Part shown: piece after piece, positions 11,701 through 26,700 of the stretch
Layout: the number at the start of each line of letters is the position of its first letter
Position numbering within the stretch: the stretch's first letter is position 1
Assembly: GCA_002189035.1 (NCBI GenBank)
Contig: NEEC01000163.1
Coordinates: forward strand, 20,522 to 84,521
Origin: Utricularia gibba
Taxonomy: Eukaryota; Streptophyta; Magnoliopsida; Lamiales; Lentibulariaceae
Reading direction: 5' to 3'
Length of the DNA: 64,000 bases
The notes under the pieces: model-generated
Database searches by the model: none
What the model was told of the DNA's origin: nothing
Seen by the model: the letters and a program-made list of their open reading frames with translations, nothing else
Translations under genes and position numbers: made by a program

Positions 11701-14700
11701 TCGCCCATCCGAGGAAAGTTCGAAGCTCGAAGGATGGCCTTATATTAGCCTTGAATGGTGTCACAAAATGGTCTAGCCATTGGGGACATCGCGACTCCTT
11801 TGCTCGTTTTTATGCGAAAATTATTCTCGGATTGCGAAACACGCGTGATTCGTTAATATATGTCAAAATCTTGAATTTCGCGGCATTCTCATGCGTTTCT
11901 CCGAGTGTGCTCGGGCCCTTGGAATTCCTACATTAAGGGGTGGCCTCGCGCAGCCTTCGCCATTGACGCCACATCGTCCAAACCGTTTAGAGTCACGCGA
12001 CACACAGCATACCGTTTCGAAGCTCATTCTGAGACGATCGTTTTTCGTGTTGGGATCGCCCATCCGAGGAAAGTTCGAAGCTCGACGGATGGCCCTATAT
12101 AAGCCTTGAATGGTGTCACAAAATGGCCTAGCCATTGGGGACGTTGGGATTCGTTTGCTCGTTTTTATGCGAAAATAATCTCGGCTTGCGAAACACGCGT
12201 GATTCGTTAATATATGTCAAAATCTTGAATTTCGCGGCATTCTCATGCGTTTCTCCGAGTGTGCTCGGGCCCTGGGAATTCCTACATTAAGGGGTGGCCT
12301 CGCGCAGCCTTCGCAATTGACGCCACATCGTCCAAACCGTTTAGAGTCACGCACACAGCATACCGTTTCGAAGCTCATTCCGAGACGGTCGTTTTTCGTG
12401 TTGGAAGTTCGCCCATCCGAGGAAAGTTCGAAGCTCGACGGATGGCCCTATATAAGCCTTGAATGGTGTCACAAAATGGCCTAGCCATTGGGGACGTTGG
12501 GACTCCTTTGCTCGTTTTTATGCGAAAATTGTTCTCGGCTTGCGAAACACGCGTGATTCGTTAATATATGTCAAAATCTTGAATTTCGCGGCATTCTCAT
12601 GCGTTTCTCCGAGTGTGCTCGGGCCCTGGGAATTCCTACATTAAGGGGTGGCCTCGCGCAGCCTTCGCCATTGACGCCACATCGTCCAAACCGTTTAGAG
12701 TCACGCGACACACAGCATACCGTTTCGAAGCTCATTCCGAGACGGTCGTTTTTCGTGTTGGGAGCTTGCCCATCCGAGGAAAGTTCGAAGCTCGAAGGAT
12801 GGCCTTATATTAGCCTTCAATGTGTCACAAAATGGTCTAGCCATTGGGGACATTGCGACTCCTTTGCTCGTTTTTATGCGAAAATTATTCTCGGCTTGCG
12901 AAACACGCGTGATTCGTTAATATATGTCAAAATCTTGAATTTCGCGGCATTCTCATGCGTTTCTCGGGTGTGCTCGGGCCCGGGACTTCCTACACCAAAG
13001 GGGTGGCCTCGCGCAGCCTTCGCCATTGACGCCACATCGTCCAAACCGTTTAGAGTCACGCGACACACAGCATACCGTTTCGAAGCTCATTCTGAGACGA
13101 TCGTTTTTCGTGTTGGGAGTTCGCCCATCCGAGGAAAGTTCGAAGCTCGAAGGATGGCCTTATATTAGCCTTGAATGGTGTCACAAAATGGTCTAGCCAT
13201 TGGGGACGTTGCGACTCCTTTGCTCGTTTTTATGCGAAAATTTTTCTCGGATTGCGAAACACGCGTGATTCGTTAATATATGTCAAAATCTTGAATTTCG
13301 CGGCATTCTCATGCGTTTCTCGGTGTGCTCGGGCCTGGGAATTCCTACACCAAGGGGTGGCCTCGCGCAGCCTTCGCCATTGACGCCACATCGTCCAAAC
13401 CGTTTAGAGTCACGCGACACACAGCATACCGTTTCGAAGCTCATTCTGAGACGATCGTTTTTCGTGTTGGGAGTCGCCCATCCGAGGAAAGTTCGAAGCT
13501 CGAAGGATGGCCTTATATAGCCTTGAATGGTGTCACAAAATGGTCTAGCCATTGGGGACATTGCGACTCCTTTGCTCGTTTTTATGCGAAAATTATTCTC
13601 GGATTGCGAAACACGCGTGATTCGTTAATATATGTCAAAATCTTGAATTTCGCGGCATTCTCATGCGTTTCTCCGAGTGTGCTCGGGCCCTGGAATTCCT
13701 ACATTAAGGGGTGGCCTCGCGCAGCCTTCGCCATTGACGCCACATCGTCCAAACCGTTTAGAGTCACGCGACACACAGCATACCGTTTCGAAGCTCATTC
13801 TGAGACGATCGTTTTTCGTGTTGGGACGCCCATCCGAGGAAAGTTCGAAGCTCGACGGATGGCCCTATATAAGCCTTGAATGGTGTCACAAAATGGCCTA
13901 GCCATTGGGACGTTGCGACTCCTTTGCTCGTTTTTATGCGAAAATTTTCTCGGATTGCGAAACACGCGTGATTCGTTAATATATGTAAAAATCTGAATTT
14001 CGCGGCATTCTCATGCGTTTCTGGGTGTGCTCGGGCCGGGACTTCCTACACCAAGGGTGGCCTCGCGCAGCCTTCGCCATTGACGCCACATCGTCCAAAC
14101 CGTTTAGAGTCACGCGACACACAGCATACCGTTTCGAAGCTCATTCTGAGACGATCGTTTTTCGTGTTGGGAATCGCCCATCCGAGGAAAGTTCGAAGCT
14201 CGACGGATGGCCCTATATAAGCCTTGAATGGTGTCACAAAATGGCCTAGCCATTGGGGACGTTGGGACTCGTTTGCTCGTTTTTATGCGAAAATAATTCT
14301 CGGCTTGCGAAACACGCGTGATTCGTTAATATATGTAAAAATCTTGAATTTCGCGGCATTCTCATGCGTTTCTCGGGTGTGCTCGGGCCCGGGACTTCCT
14401 ACACCAAGGGGTGGCCTCGCGCAGCCTTCGCCATTGACGCCACATCGTCCAAACCGTTTAGAGTCACGCGACACACAGCATACCGTTTCGAAGCTCATTC
14501 TGAGACGATCGTTTTTCGTGTTGGAAGTTCGCCCATCCGAGGAAAGTTCGAAGCTCGACGGATGGCCCTATATAAGCCTTGAATGGTGTCACAAAATGGC
14601 CTAGCCATTGGGGACGTTGGACTCGTTTGCTCGTTTTTATGCGAAAATTGTTCTCGGCTTGCGAAACACGCGTGATTCGTTAATATATGTCAAAATCTTG

Positions 14701-17700
14701 AATTTCGCGGCATTCTCATGCGTTTCTCCGAGTGTGCTCGGGCCCTGGGAATTCCTACATTAAGGGGTGGCCTCGCGCAGCCTTCGCCATTGACGCACAT
14801 CGTCCAAACCGTTTAGAGTCACGCGACACACAGCATACCGTTTCGATGCTCATTCTGAGACGATCGTTTTTCGTGTTGGAGTCGCCCATCCGAGGAAAGT
14901 TCGAAGCTCGACGGATGGCCCTATATAGCCTTGAATGGTGTCCAAAATGGTCTAGCCATTGGGACAGCGACTCCTTTGCTCGTTTTTATGCGAAAATTAT
15001 TCTCGGATTGCGAAACACGCGTGATTCGTTAATATATGTCAAAATCTTGAATTTCGCGGCATTCTCATGCGTTTCTAGTGTGCTCGGGCCTGGGAATTCC
15101 TACATTAAGGGGTGGCCTCGCGCAGCCTTCGCCATTGACGCCACATCGTCCAAACCGTTTAGAGTCACGCGACACACAGCATACCGTTTCGAAGCTCATT
15201 CCGAGACGGTCGTTTTTCGTGTTGGGAGTTCGCCCATCCGAGGAAAGTTCGAAGCTCGACGGATGGCCTTATATTAGCCTTGAATGGTGTCCAAAATGGT
15301 CTAGCCATTGGGGACATCGCGACTCCTTTGCTCGTTTTTATGCGAAAATTATTCTCGGATTGCGAAACACGCGTGATTCGTTAATATATGTCAAAATCTT
15401 GAATTTCGCGGCATTCTCATGCGTTTCTCGAGTGTGCTCGGCCCTGGGAATTCCTACATTAAGGGTGGCCTCGCGCAGCCTTCGCCATTGACGCCACATC
15501 GTCCAAACCGTTTAGAGTCACGCGACACACAGCATACCGTTTCGAAGCTCATTCTGAGACGGTCGTTTTTTCGTGTTGGGAGTTGCCCATCCGAGGAAAG
15601 TTCGAAGCTCGAAGGATGGCCTATATAGCCTTGAATGGTGTCACAAAATGGTCTAGCCATTGGGGACGTTGCGACTCCTTTGCTCGTTTTTATGCGAAAA
15701 TGGCTTGCGAAACACGCGTGATTCGTTAATATATGTCAAAATCTTGAATTTCGCGGCATTCTCATGCGTTTCCGTGTGCTCGGGCCCTGGGAATTCCTAC
15801 ACCAAGGGTGGCCTCGCGCAGCCTTCGCCATTGACGCCACATCGTCCAAACCGTTTAGTCACGCGACACACCATACCGTTTCGAAGCTCATTCTGAGACG
15901 ATCGTTTTTGTGTTGGGATCGCCCATCCGAGGAAAGTTCGAAGCTCGACGGATGGCCCTATATAAGCCTTGAATGGTGTCACAAAATGGCCTAGCCATTG
16001 GGGACGTTGGGACTCGTTTGCTCGTTTTTATGCGAAAACTAATCTCGGCTTGCGAAACACGCGTGATTCGTTAATATATGTCAAAATCTTGAATTTCGCG
16101 GCATTCTCATGCGTTTCTCCGAGTGTGCTCGGGCCCTGGGAATTCCTACATTAAGGGGTGGCCTCGCGCAGCCTTCGCCATTGACGCCACATCGTCCAAA
16201 CCGTTTAGAGTCACGCGACACACAGCATACCGTTTCGAAGCTCATTCCGAGACGGTCGTTTTTCGTGTTGGAAGTTCCCATCCGAGAAAGTTCGAAGCTC
16301 GACGGATGGCCCTATATAAGCCTTGAATGGTGTCACAAAATGGCCTAGCCATTGGGGACGTTGGACTCGTTTGCTCGTTTTTATGCGAAAATTGTTCTCG
16401 GCTTGCGAAACACGCGTGATTCGTTAATATATGTCAAAATCTTGAATTTCGCGGCATTCTCATGCGTTTCTCCGAGTGTGCTCGGGCCCTGGGAATTCCT
16501 ACATTAAGGGGTGGCCTCGCGCAGCCTTCGCCATTGACGCCACATCGTCCAAACCGTTTAGAGTCACGCGACACACAGCATACCGTTTCGAAGCTCATTC
16601 CGAGACGGTCGTTTTTCGTGTTGGGAGCTTGCCCATCCGAGGAAAGTTCGAAGCTCGACGGATGGCCCTTATATAAGCCTTCAATGGTGTCACAAAATGG
16701 CCTAGCCATTGGGGACGTTGCGACTCCTTTGCTCGTTTTTATGCGAAAATTGTTCTCGGCTTGCGAAACACGCGTGATTCGTTAATATATGTCAAAATCT
16801 TGAATTTCGCGGCATTCTCATGCGTTTCTCGGTGTGCTCGGGCCCGGGACTTCCTACACCAAGGGGTGGCCTCGCGCAGCCTTCGCCATTGACGCCACAT
16901 CGTCCAAACCGTTTAGAGTCACGCGACACACAGCATACCGTTTCGAAGCTCATTCTGAGACGATCGTTTTTCGTGTTGGAGTTCGCCCATCCGAGGAAAG
17001 TTCGAAGCTCGAAGGATGGCCTTATATTAGCCTTGAATGGTTTCACAAAATGGTCTAGCCATTGGGGACGTTGCGACTCCTTTGCTCGTTTTTATGCGAA
17101 AATTTTTTCTCGGATTGCGAAACACGCGTGATTCGTTAATATATGTAAAATCTGAATTTCGCGGCATTCTCATGCGTTTCTATGGGTGTGCTCGGGCCTG
17201 GGACTTCCTACACCAAGGGGTGGCCTCGCGCAGCCTTCGCCATTGACGCCACATCGTCCAAACCGTTTAGAGTCACGCGACACACAGCATACCGTTTCGA
17301 AGCTCATTCTGAGACGATCGTTTTTCGTGTTGGGAGCTCGCCCATCCGAGGAAAGTTCGAAGCTCGAAGGATGGCCTATATTAGCCTTGAATGGTTTCAC
17401 AAAATGGTCTAGCCATTGGGGACGTTGCGACTCCTTTGCTCGTTTTTATGCGAAAATTATTCTCGGATTGCGAAACACGCGTGATTCGTTAATATATGTC
17501 AAAATCTTGAATTTCGCGGCATTCTCATGCGTTTCTCGAGTGTGCTCGGGCCCTGGAATTCCTACACCAAGGGGTGGCCTCGCGCAGCCTTCGCCATTGA
17601 CGCCACATCGTCCAAACCGTTTAGAGTCACGCGACACACAGCATACCGTTTCGAAGCTCATTCTGAGACGATCGTTTTTCGTGTTGGGAGTTCGCCCATC

Positions 17701-20700
17701 CGAGGAAAGTTCGAAGCTCGACGGATGGCCCTATATAAGCCTTGAATGGTGTCACAAAATGGCCTAGCCATTGGGGACGTTGGGACTCGTTTGCTCGTTT
17801 TTATGCGAAAATTGTTCTCGGCTTGCGAAACACGCGTGATTCGTTAATATATGTCAAAATCTTGAATTTCGCGGCATTCTCATGCGTTTCTCCGAGTGTG
17901 CTCGGGCCCTGGGAATTCCTACATTAAGGGGTGGCCTCGCGCAGCCTTCGCCATTGACGCCACATCGTCCAAACCGTTTAGAGTCACGCGACACACAGCA
18001 TACCGTTTCGAAGCTCATTCCGAGACGGTCGTTTTTCGTGTTGGGAGTTCGCCCATCCGAGGAAAGTTCGAAGCTCGACGGATGGCCTATATAGCCTTCA
18101 ATGGTGTCCAAAATGGTCTAGCCATTGGGGACGTTGCGACTCCTTTGCTCGTTTTTATGCGAAAATTATTCTCGGCTTTGCGAAAACACGCGTGATTCGT
18201 TAATATATGTCAAAATCTTGAATTTCGCGGCATTCTCATGCGTTTCTCGGGGTGTGCTCGGGCCCGGGACTTCCTACACCAAGGGGTGGCCTCGCGCAGC
18301 CTTCGCCATTGACGCCACATCCCAAACCGTTTAGAGTCACGCGACACACAGCATACCGTTTCGAAGCTCATTCTGAGACGGTCGTTTTTCGTGTTGGGAG
18401 TCGCCCATCCGAGGAAAGTTCGAAGCTCGACGGATGGCCCTATATACCCTTGAATGGTGTCACAAAATGGCCTAGCCATTGGGACGTTGGACTCGTTTGC
18501 TCGTTTTATGCGAAAATATTCTCGGCTTGCGAAACACGCGTGATTCGTTAATATATGTCAAAATCTTGAATTTCGCGGCATTCTCATGCGTTTCTCCGAG
18601 TGTGCTCGGGCCCTGGGAATTCACCAAGGGGTGGCCTCGCGCAGCCTTCGCCATTGAGCCACATCGTCCAAACCGTTTAGAGTCACGCGACACACAGCAT
18701 ACCGTTTCGAAGCTCATTCTGAGACGATCGTTTTCGTGTTGGGAGCTCGCCCATCCGAGGAAAGTTCGAAGCTCGACGGATGGCCTATATAGCCTTGAAT
18801 GGTGTCACAAAATGGCCTAGCCATTGGGGACGTTGCGACTCCTTTGCTCGTTTTTATGCGAAAATTGTTCTCGGATTGCGAAACACGCGTGATTCGTTAA
18901 TATATGTAAAAATCTGAATTTCGCGGCATTCTCATGCGTTTCTCCGAGTGTGCTCGGGCCCTGGGAATTCCTACATTAAGGGGTGGCCTCGCGCAGCCTT
19001 CGCCATTGACGCCACATCGTCCAAACCGTTTAGAGTCACGCGACACACAGCATACCGTTTCGAAGCTCATTCTGAGACGGTCGTTTTTCGTGTTGGGAGC
19101 TTGCCCATCCGAGGAAAGTTCGAAGCTCGAAGGATGGCCTTATATAAGCCTTGAATGGTGTCACAAAAATGGTCTAGCCATTGGGGACGTTGCGACTCCT
19201 TTGCTCGTTTTTATGCGAAAATTATTCTCGGCTTGCGAAACACGCGTGATTCGTTAATATATGTCAAAATCTTGAATTTCGCGGCATTCTCATGCGTTTC
19301 TACGGGTGTGCTCGGGCCCGGGACTTCCTACACCAAGGGGTGGCCTCGCGCAGCCTTCGCCATTGACGCCACATCGTCCAAACCGTTTAGAGTCACGCGA
19401 CACACAGCATACCGTTTCGAAGCTCATTCCGAGACGGTCGTTTTTCGTGTTGGGAGTTCGCCCATCCGAGGAAAGTTCGAAGCTCGACGGATGGCCTATA
19501 TAAGCCTTGAATGGTGTCACAAAATGGCTAGCCATTGGGGACGACTCCTTTGCTCGTTTTTATGCGAAAATTATTCTCGGATTGCGAAACACGCGTGATT
19601 CGTTAATATATGTCAAAATCTTGAATTTCGCGGCATTCTCATGCGTTTCTAGTGTGCTCGGGCCCTGGGACTTCCTACAAAGGGGTGGCCTCGCGCAGCC
19701 TTCGCATTGACGCCACATCGTCCAAACCGTTTAGAGTCACGCACACAGCATACCGTTTCGAAGCTCATTCTGAGACGGTCGTTTTTCGTGTTGGGAGCTT
19801 GCCCATCCGAGGAAAGTTCGAAGCTCGACGGATGGCCTTATATAAGCCTTGAATGGTGTCACAAATGGCTAGCCATTGGGGACGTTGGACTCGTTTGCTC
19901 GTTTTTATGCGAAAATAATTCTCGGCTTGCGAAACACGCGTGATTCGTTAATATATGTCAAAATCTTGAATTTCGCGGCATTCTCATGCGTTTCTCCGAG
20001 TGTGCTCGGGCCCTGGGAATTCCTACATTAAGGGGTGGCCTCGCGCAGCCTTCGCCATTGCGCCACATCGTCCAAACCGTTTAGAGTCACGCGACACACA
20101 GCATACCGTTTCGAAGCTCATTCCGAGACGATCGTTTTTCGTGTTGGGAGTCGCCCATCCGAGGAAAGTTCGAAGCTCGAAGGATGGCCTATATAAGCCT
20201 TGAATGGTGTCACAAAATGGCCTAGCCATTGGGGACGTTGCGACTCCTTTGCTCGTTTTTATGCGAAAATTGTTTCTCGGATTGCGAAACACGCGTGATT
20301 CGTTAATATATGTCAAAATCTTGAATTTCGCGGCATTCTCATGCGTTTCTCGGGTGTGCTCGGGCGGGACTTCCTACACCAAGGGGTGGCCTCGCGCAGC
20401 CTTCGCCATTGACGCCACATCGTCCAAACCGTTTAGAGTCACGCGACACACAGCATACCGTTTCGAAGCTCATTCTGAGACGATCGTTTTTCGTGTTGGG
20501 ATCGCCCATCCGAGGAAAGTTCGAAGCTCGACGGATGGCCCTATATAAGCCTTGAATGGTGTCACAAAATGGCCTAGCCATTGGGGACGTTGGACTCGTT
20601 TGCTCGTTTTTATGCGAAAATCTCGGCTTGCGAAACACGCGTGATTCGTTAATATATGTCAAAATCTTGAATTTCGCGGCATTCTCATGCGTTTCTCGGG

Positions 20701-23700
20701 TGTGCTCGGGCCCTGGGACTTCCTACACCAAGGGGTGGCCTCGCGCAGCCTTCGCATTGACGCCATCGTCCAAACCGTTTAGAGTCACGCGACACACAGC
20801 ATACCGTTTCGAAGCTCATTCTGAGACGATCGTTTTTCGTGTTGGGAGTTCGCCCATCCGAGGAAAGTTCGAAGCTCGACGGATGGCCTATATAAGCCTT
20901 GAATGGTGTCACAAAATGGCCTAGCCATTGGGGACGTTGGGACTCGTTTGCTCGTTTTTATGCGAAAATTGTTCTCGGCTTGCGAAACACGCGTGATTCG
21001 TTAATATATGTCAAAATCTTGAATTTCGCGGCATTCTCATGCGTTTCTCCGAGTGTGCTCGGGCCCTGGGAATTCCTACATTAGGGGTGGCCTCGCGCAG
21101 CCTTCGCCATTGACGCCACATCGTCCAAACCGTTTAGAGTCACGCGACACACAGCATACCGTTTCGAAGCTCATTCCGAGACGGTCGTTTTTCGTGTTGG
21201 AGCTTGCCCATCCGAGGAAAGTTCGAAGCTCGACGGATGGCCTTATATAGCCTTCAATGGTCACAAAATGGCTAGCCATTGGGGACGTTGCGACTCCTTT
21301 GCTCGTTTTTATGCGAAAATTATTCTCGGCTTGCGAAACACGCGTGATTCGTTAATATATGTCAAAATCTTGAATTTCGCGGCATTCTCATGCGTTTCTC
21401 GGTGTGCTCGGCCCCGGGACTTCCTACACCAAGGGGTGGCCTCGCGCAGCCTTCGCCATTGACGCCACATCGTCCAAACCGTTTAGAGTCACGCGACACA
21501 CAGCATACCGTTTCGAAGCTCATTCTGAGACGATCGTTTTTCGTGTTGGGAGTTCGCCCATCCGAGGAAAGTTCGAAGCTCGACGGATGGCCTATATAAG
21601 CCTTGAATGGTGTCACAAAATGGTCTAGCCATTGGGGACGTTGCGACTCCTTTGCTCGTTTTTATGCGAAAATTATTCTCGGATTGCGAAACACGCGTGA
21701 TTCGTTAATATATGTCAAAATCTTGAATTTCGCGGCATTCTCATGCGTTTCTAGTGTGCTCGGGCCTGGGAATTCCTACATTAAGGGGTGGCCTCGCGCA
21801 GCCTTCGCCATTGACGCCACATCGTCCAAACCGTTTAGAGTCACGCGACACACAGCATACCGTTTCGAAGCTCATTCTGAGACGATCGTTTTTCGTGTTG
21901 GGAATCGAAAAAGTTCGAAGCTCGACGGATGGCCTATATAGCCTTGAATGGTGTCACAAAATGGCTAGCCATTGGGACGTTGCGACTCCTTTGCTCGTTT
22001 TTATGCGAAAATTTTTCTCGGATTGCGAAACACGCGTGATTCGTTAATATATGTAAAATCTTGAATTTCGCGCATTCTCATGCGTTTCTGGGTGTGCTCG
22101 GCCTGGGACTTCCTACACAAGGGGTGGCCTCGCGCAGCCTTCGCCATTGACGCCACATCGTCCAAACCGTTTAGAGTCACGCGACACACAGCATACCGTT
22201 TCGAAGCTCATTCCGAGACGGTCGTTTTTCGTGTTGGGAGTTCGCCCATCCGAGGAAAGTTCGAAGCTCGACGGATGGCCCTATATAAGCCTTGAATGGT
22301 GTCACAAAATGGCCTAGCCATTGGGGACGTTGGGACTCGTTTGCTCGTTTTTATGCGAAAATAATCTCGGCTTGCGAAACACGCGTGATTCGTTAATATA
22401 TGTCAAAATCTTGAATTTCGCGGCATTCTCATGCGTTTCTCGGTGTGCTCGGGCCCTGGGACTTCCTACACCAAGGGGTGGCCTCGCGCAGCCTTCGCCA
22501 TTGACGCCACATCCCGTTTAGAGTCACGCGACACACAGCATACCGTTTCGAAGCTCATTCCGAGACGGTCGTTTTTCGTGTTGGGAGCTTGCCCATCCGA
22601 AAAGTTCGAAGCTCGGATGGCCCTATAAGCCTTGAATGGTGTCACAAAATGGCCTAGCCATTGGGGACGTTGGGACTCGTTTGCGTTTTTATGCGAAAAT
22701 TGTTCTCGGCTTGCGAAACACGCGTGATTCGTTAATATATGTCAAAATCTTGAATTTCGCGGCATTCTCATGCGTTTCTCCGAGTGTGCTCGGGCCCTGG
22801 GAATTCCTACATTAAGGGGTGGCCTCGCGCAGCCTTCGCCATTGACGCCACATCGTCCAAACCGTTTAGAGTCACGCGACACACAGCATACCGTTTCGAA
22901 GCTCATTCCGAGACGGTCGTTTTTCGTGTTGGGAGCTTGCCCATCCGAGGAAAGTTCGAAGCTCGAAGGATGGCCTTATATTAAGCCTTCAATGGTCCAA
23001 AATGGTCTAGCCATTGGGGACATCGCGACTCCTTTGCTCGTTTTTATGCGAAAATATTCTCGGCTTGCGAAACACGCGTGATTCGTTAATATATGTCAAA
23101 ATCTTGAATTTCGCGGCATTCTCATGCGTTTCTCGGGTGTGCTCGGGCCCCGGGACTTCCTACACCAAGGGGTGGCCTCGCGCAGCCTTCGCCATTGACG
23201 CCACATCGTCCAAACCGTTTAGAGTCACGCGACACACAGCATACCGTTTCGAAGCTCATTCTGAGACGATCGTTTTTCGTGTTGGGAGTTCGCCCATCCG
23301 AGGAAAGTTCGAAGCTCGACGGATGGCCCTATATAAGCCTTGAATGGTGTCCCAAAATGGTCTAGCCATTGGGGACGTTGCGACTCCTTTGCTCGTTTTT
23401 ATGCGAAAATTATTCTCGGCTTGCGAAACACGCGTGATTCGTTAATATATGTCAAAATCTTGAATTTCGCGGCATTCTCATGCGTTTCTCAGTGTGCTCG
23501 GGCCCTGGGAATTCCTACATTAAGGGGTGGCCTCGCGCAGCCTTCGCCATTGACGCCACATCGTCCAAACCGTTTAGAGTCACGCGACACACAGCATACC
23601 GTTTCGAAGCTCATTCTGAGACGGTCGTTTTTCGTGTTGGGAGTCGCCCATCCGAGGAAAGTTCGAAGCTCGAAGGATGGCCTATATTAGCCTTGAATGG

Positions 23701-26700
23701 TTTCACAAAATGGTCTAGCCATTGGGGACGTTGCGACTCCTTTGCTCGTTTTTATGCGAAAATCTCGGCTTGCGAAACGCGTGATTCGTTAATATATGTC
23801 AAAATCTGAATTTCGCGCATTCTCATGCGTTTCTAGGGTGTGCTCGGGCCTGGGACTTCCTACACCAAGGGGTGGCCTCGCGCAGCCTTCGCCATTGACG
23901 CCACATCGTCCAAACCGTTTAGAGTCACGCGACACACAGCATACCGTTTCGAAGCTCATTCCGAGACGGTCGTTTTTCGTGTTGGGAGTTCGCCCATCCG
24001 AGGAAAGTTCGAAGCTCGACGGATGGCCCTATATAAGCCTTGAATGGTGTCACAAAATGGCCTAGCCATTGGGGACGTTGCGACTCGTTTGCTCGTTTTT
24101 ATGCGAAAAATTCGGCTTGCGAAACACGCGTGATTCGTTAATATATGTCAAAATCTTGAATTTCGCGGCATTCTCATGCGTTTCTCGGTGTGCTCGGCCC
24201 TGGGACTTCCTACACCAAGGGGTGGCCTCGCGCAGCCTTCGCCATTGACGCCACATCGTCCAAACCGTTTAGAGTCACGCGACACACAGCATACCGTTTC
24301 GAAGCTCATTCCGAGACGGTCGTTTTTCGTGTTGGGAGCTTGCCCATCCGCAAAGTTCGAAGCTCAAGGATGGCCCTATATAAGCCTTGAATGGTGTCAC
24401 AAAATGGCCTAGCCATTGGGGACGTTGGGACTCGTTTGCTCGTTTTTATGCGAAAACTCGGCTTGCGAAACACGCGTGATTCGTTAATATATGTCAAAAT
24501 CTTGAATTTCGCGGCATTCTCATGCGTTTCTCCGAGTGTGCTCGGGCCCTGGGAATTCCTACATTAAGGGGTGGCTCGCGCAGCCTTCGCCATTGACGCC
24601 ACATCGTCCAAACCGTTTAGAGTCACGCGACACACAGCATACCGTTTCGAAGCTCATTCCGAGACGGTCGTTTTTCGTGTTGGGAGTTGCCCATCCGAGG
24701 AAAGTTCGAAGCTCGAAGGATGGCCCTATATAGCCTTGAATGGTGTCACAAAATGGTCTAGCCATTGGGGACGTTGCGACTCCTTTGCTCGTTTTTATGC
24801 GAAAATCTCGGCTTGCGAAACACGCGTGATTCGTTAATATATGTCAAAATCTTGAATTTCGCGGCATTCTCATGCGTTTCTCCGAGTGTGCTCGGGCCCT
24901 GGGAATTCCTACATTAAGGGGTGGCCTCGCGCAGCCTTCGCCATTGACGCCACATCGTCCAAACCGTTTAGAGTCACGCGACACACAGCATACCGTTTCG
25001 AAGCTCATTCTGAGACGGTCGTTTTTCGTGTTGGGAGCTTGCCCATCCGAGGAAAGTTCGAAGCTCGAAGGATGGCCCTATATTAGCCTTGAATGTGTCA
25101 CAAAATGGTCTAGCCATTGGGGACGTTGGACTCCTTTGCTCGTTTTTATGCGAAAATTATTCTCGGCTTGCGAAACACGCGTGATTCGTTAATATATGTC
25201 AAAATCTTGAATTTCGCGGCATTCTCATGCGTTTCTCCGGGTGTGCTCGGGCCCCGGGACTTCCTACACCAAGGGGTGCCTCGCGCAGCCTTCGCCATTG
25301 ACGCCACATCGTCCAAACCGTTTAGAGTCACGCGACACACAGCATACCGTTTCGAAGCTCATTCTGAGACGATCGTTTTTCGTGTTGGGAGTCGCCCATC
25401 CGAGGAAAGTTCGAAGCTCGACGGATGGCCTATATAGCCTTGAATGGTGTCACAAAATGGTCTAGCCATTGGGGACGTTGCGACTCCTTTGCTCGTTTTT
25501 ATGCGAAAATTTTTCTCGGATTGCGAAACACGCGTGATTCGTTAATATATGTCAAATCTTGAATTTCGCGGCATTCTCATGCGTTTCTCGGGTGTGCTCG
25601 GGCCGGGAATTCCTACACCAAGGGGTGGCCTCGCGCAGCCTTCGCCATTGACGCCACATCGTCCAAACCGTTTAGAGTCACGCGACACACAGCATACCGT
25701 TTCGAAGCTCATTCTGAGACGATCGTTTTTCGTGTTGGGAGTCGCCCATCCGAGGAAAGTTCGAAGCTCGACGGATGGCCTTATATAGCCTTGAATGGTG
25801 TCACAAAATGGTCTAGCCATTGGGGACATCGGACTCCTTTGCTCGTTTTTATGCGAAAATTATTCTCGGCTTGCGAAACACGCGTGATTCGTTAATATAT
25901 GTCAAAATCTTGAATTTCGCATTTCTCATGCGTTTCTCCGGGTGTGCTCGGGCCCTGGGAATTCCTACATTAAGGGGTGGCCTCGCGCAGCCTTCGCCAT
26001 TGACGCCACATCGTCCAAACCGTTTAGAGTCACGCGACACACAGCATACCGTTTCGAAGCTCATTCTGAGACGATCGTTTTTCGTGTTGGGAGTCGCCCA
26101 TCCGAGGAAAGTTCGAAGCTCGACGGATGGCCCTATAAAGCCTTGAATGGTGTCACAAATGGCCTAGCCATTGGGGACGTTGCGACTCCTTTGCTCGTTT
26201 TTATGCGAAAATTGTTCTCGGCTTGCGAAACACGCGTGATTCGTTAATATATGTCAAAATCTTGAATTTCGCGGCATTCTCATGCGTTTCTCGGTGTGCT
26301 CGGGCCCGGGAATTCCTACACAAGGGGTGGCCTCGCGCAGCCTTCGCCATTGACGCCACATCGTCCAAACCCGTTTAGAGTCACGCGACACACAGCATAC
26401 CGTTTCGAAGCTCATTCTGAGACGATCGTTTTTCGTGTTGGGATCGCCCATCCGAGGAAAGTTCGAAGCTCGACGGATGGCCCTATATAAGCCTTGAATG
26501 GTGTCACAAAATGGCCTAGCCATTGGGGACGTTGGACTCGTTTGCTCGTTTTTATGCGAAAATAATTCTCGGCTTGCGAAACACGCGTGATTCGTTAATA
26601 TATGTAAAAATCTAAATTTCGCGGCATTCTCATGCGTTTCTCGGTGTGCTCGGGCCCCGGGACTTCCTACACCAAGGGGTGGCCTCGCGCAGCCTTCGCC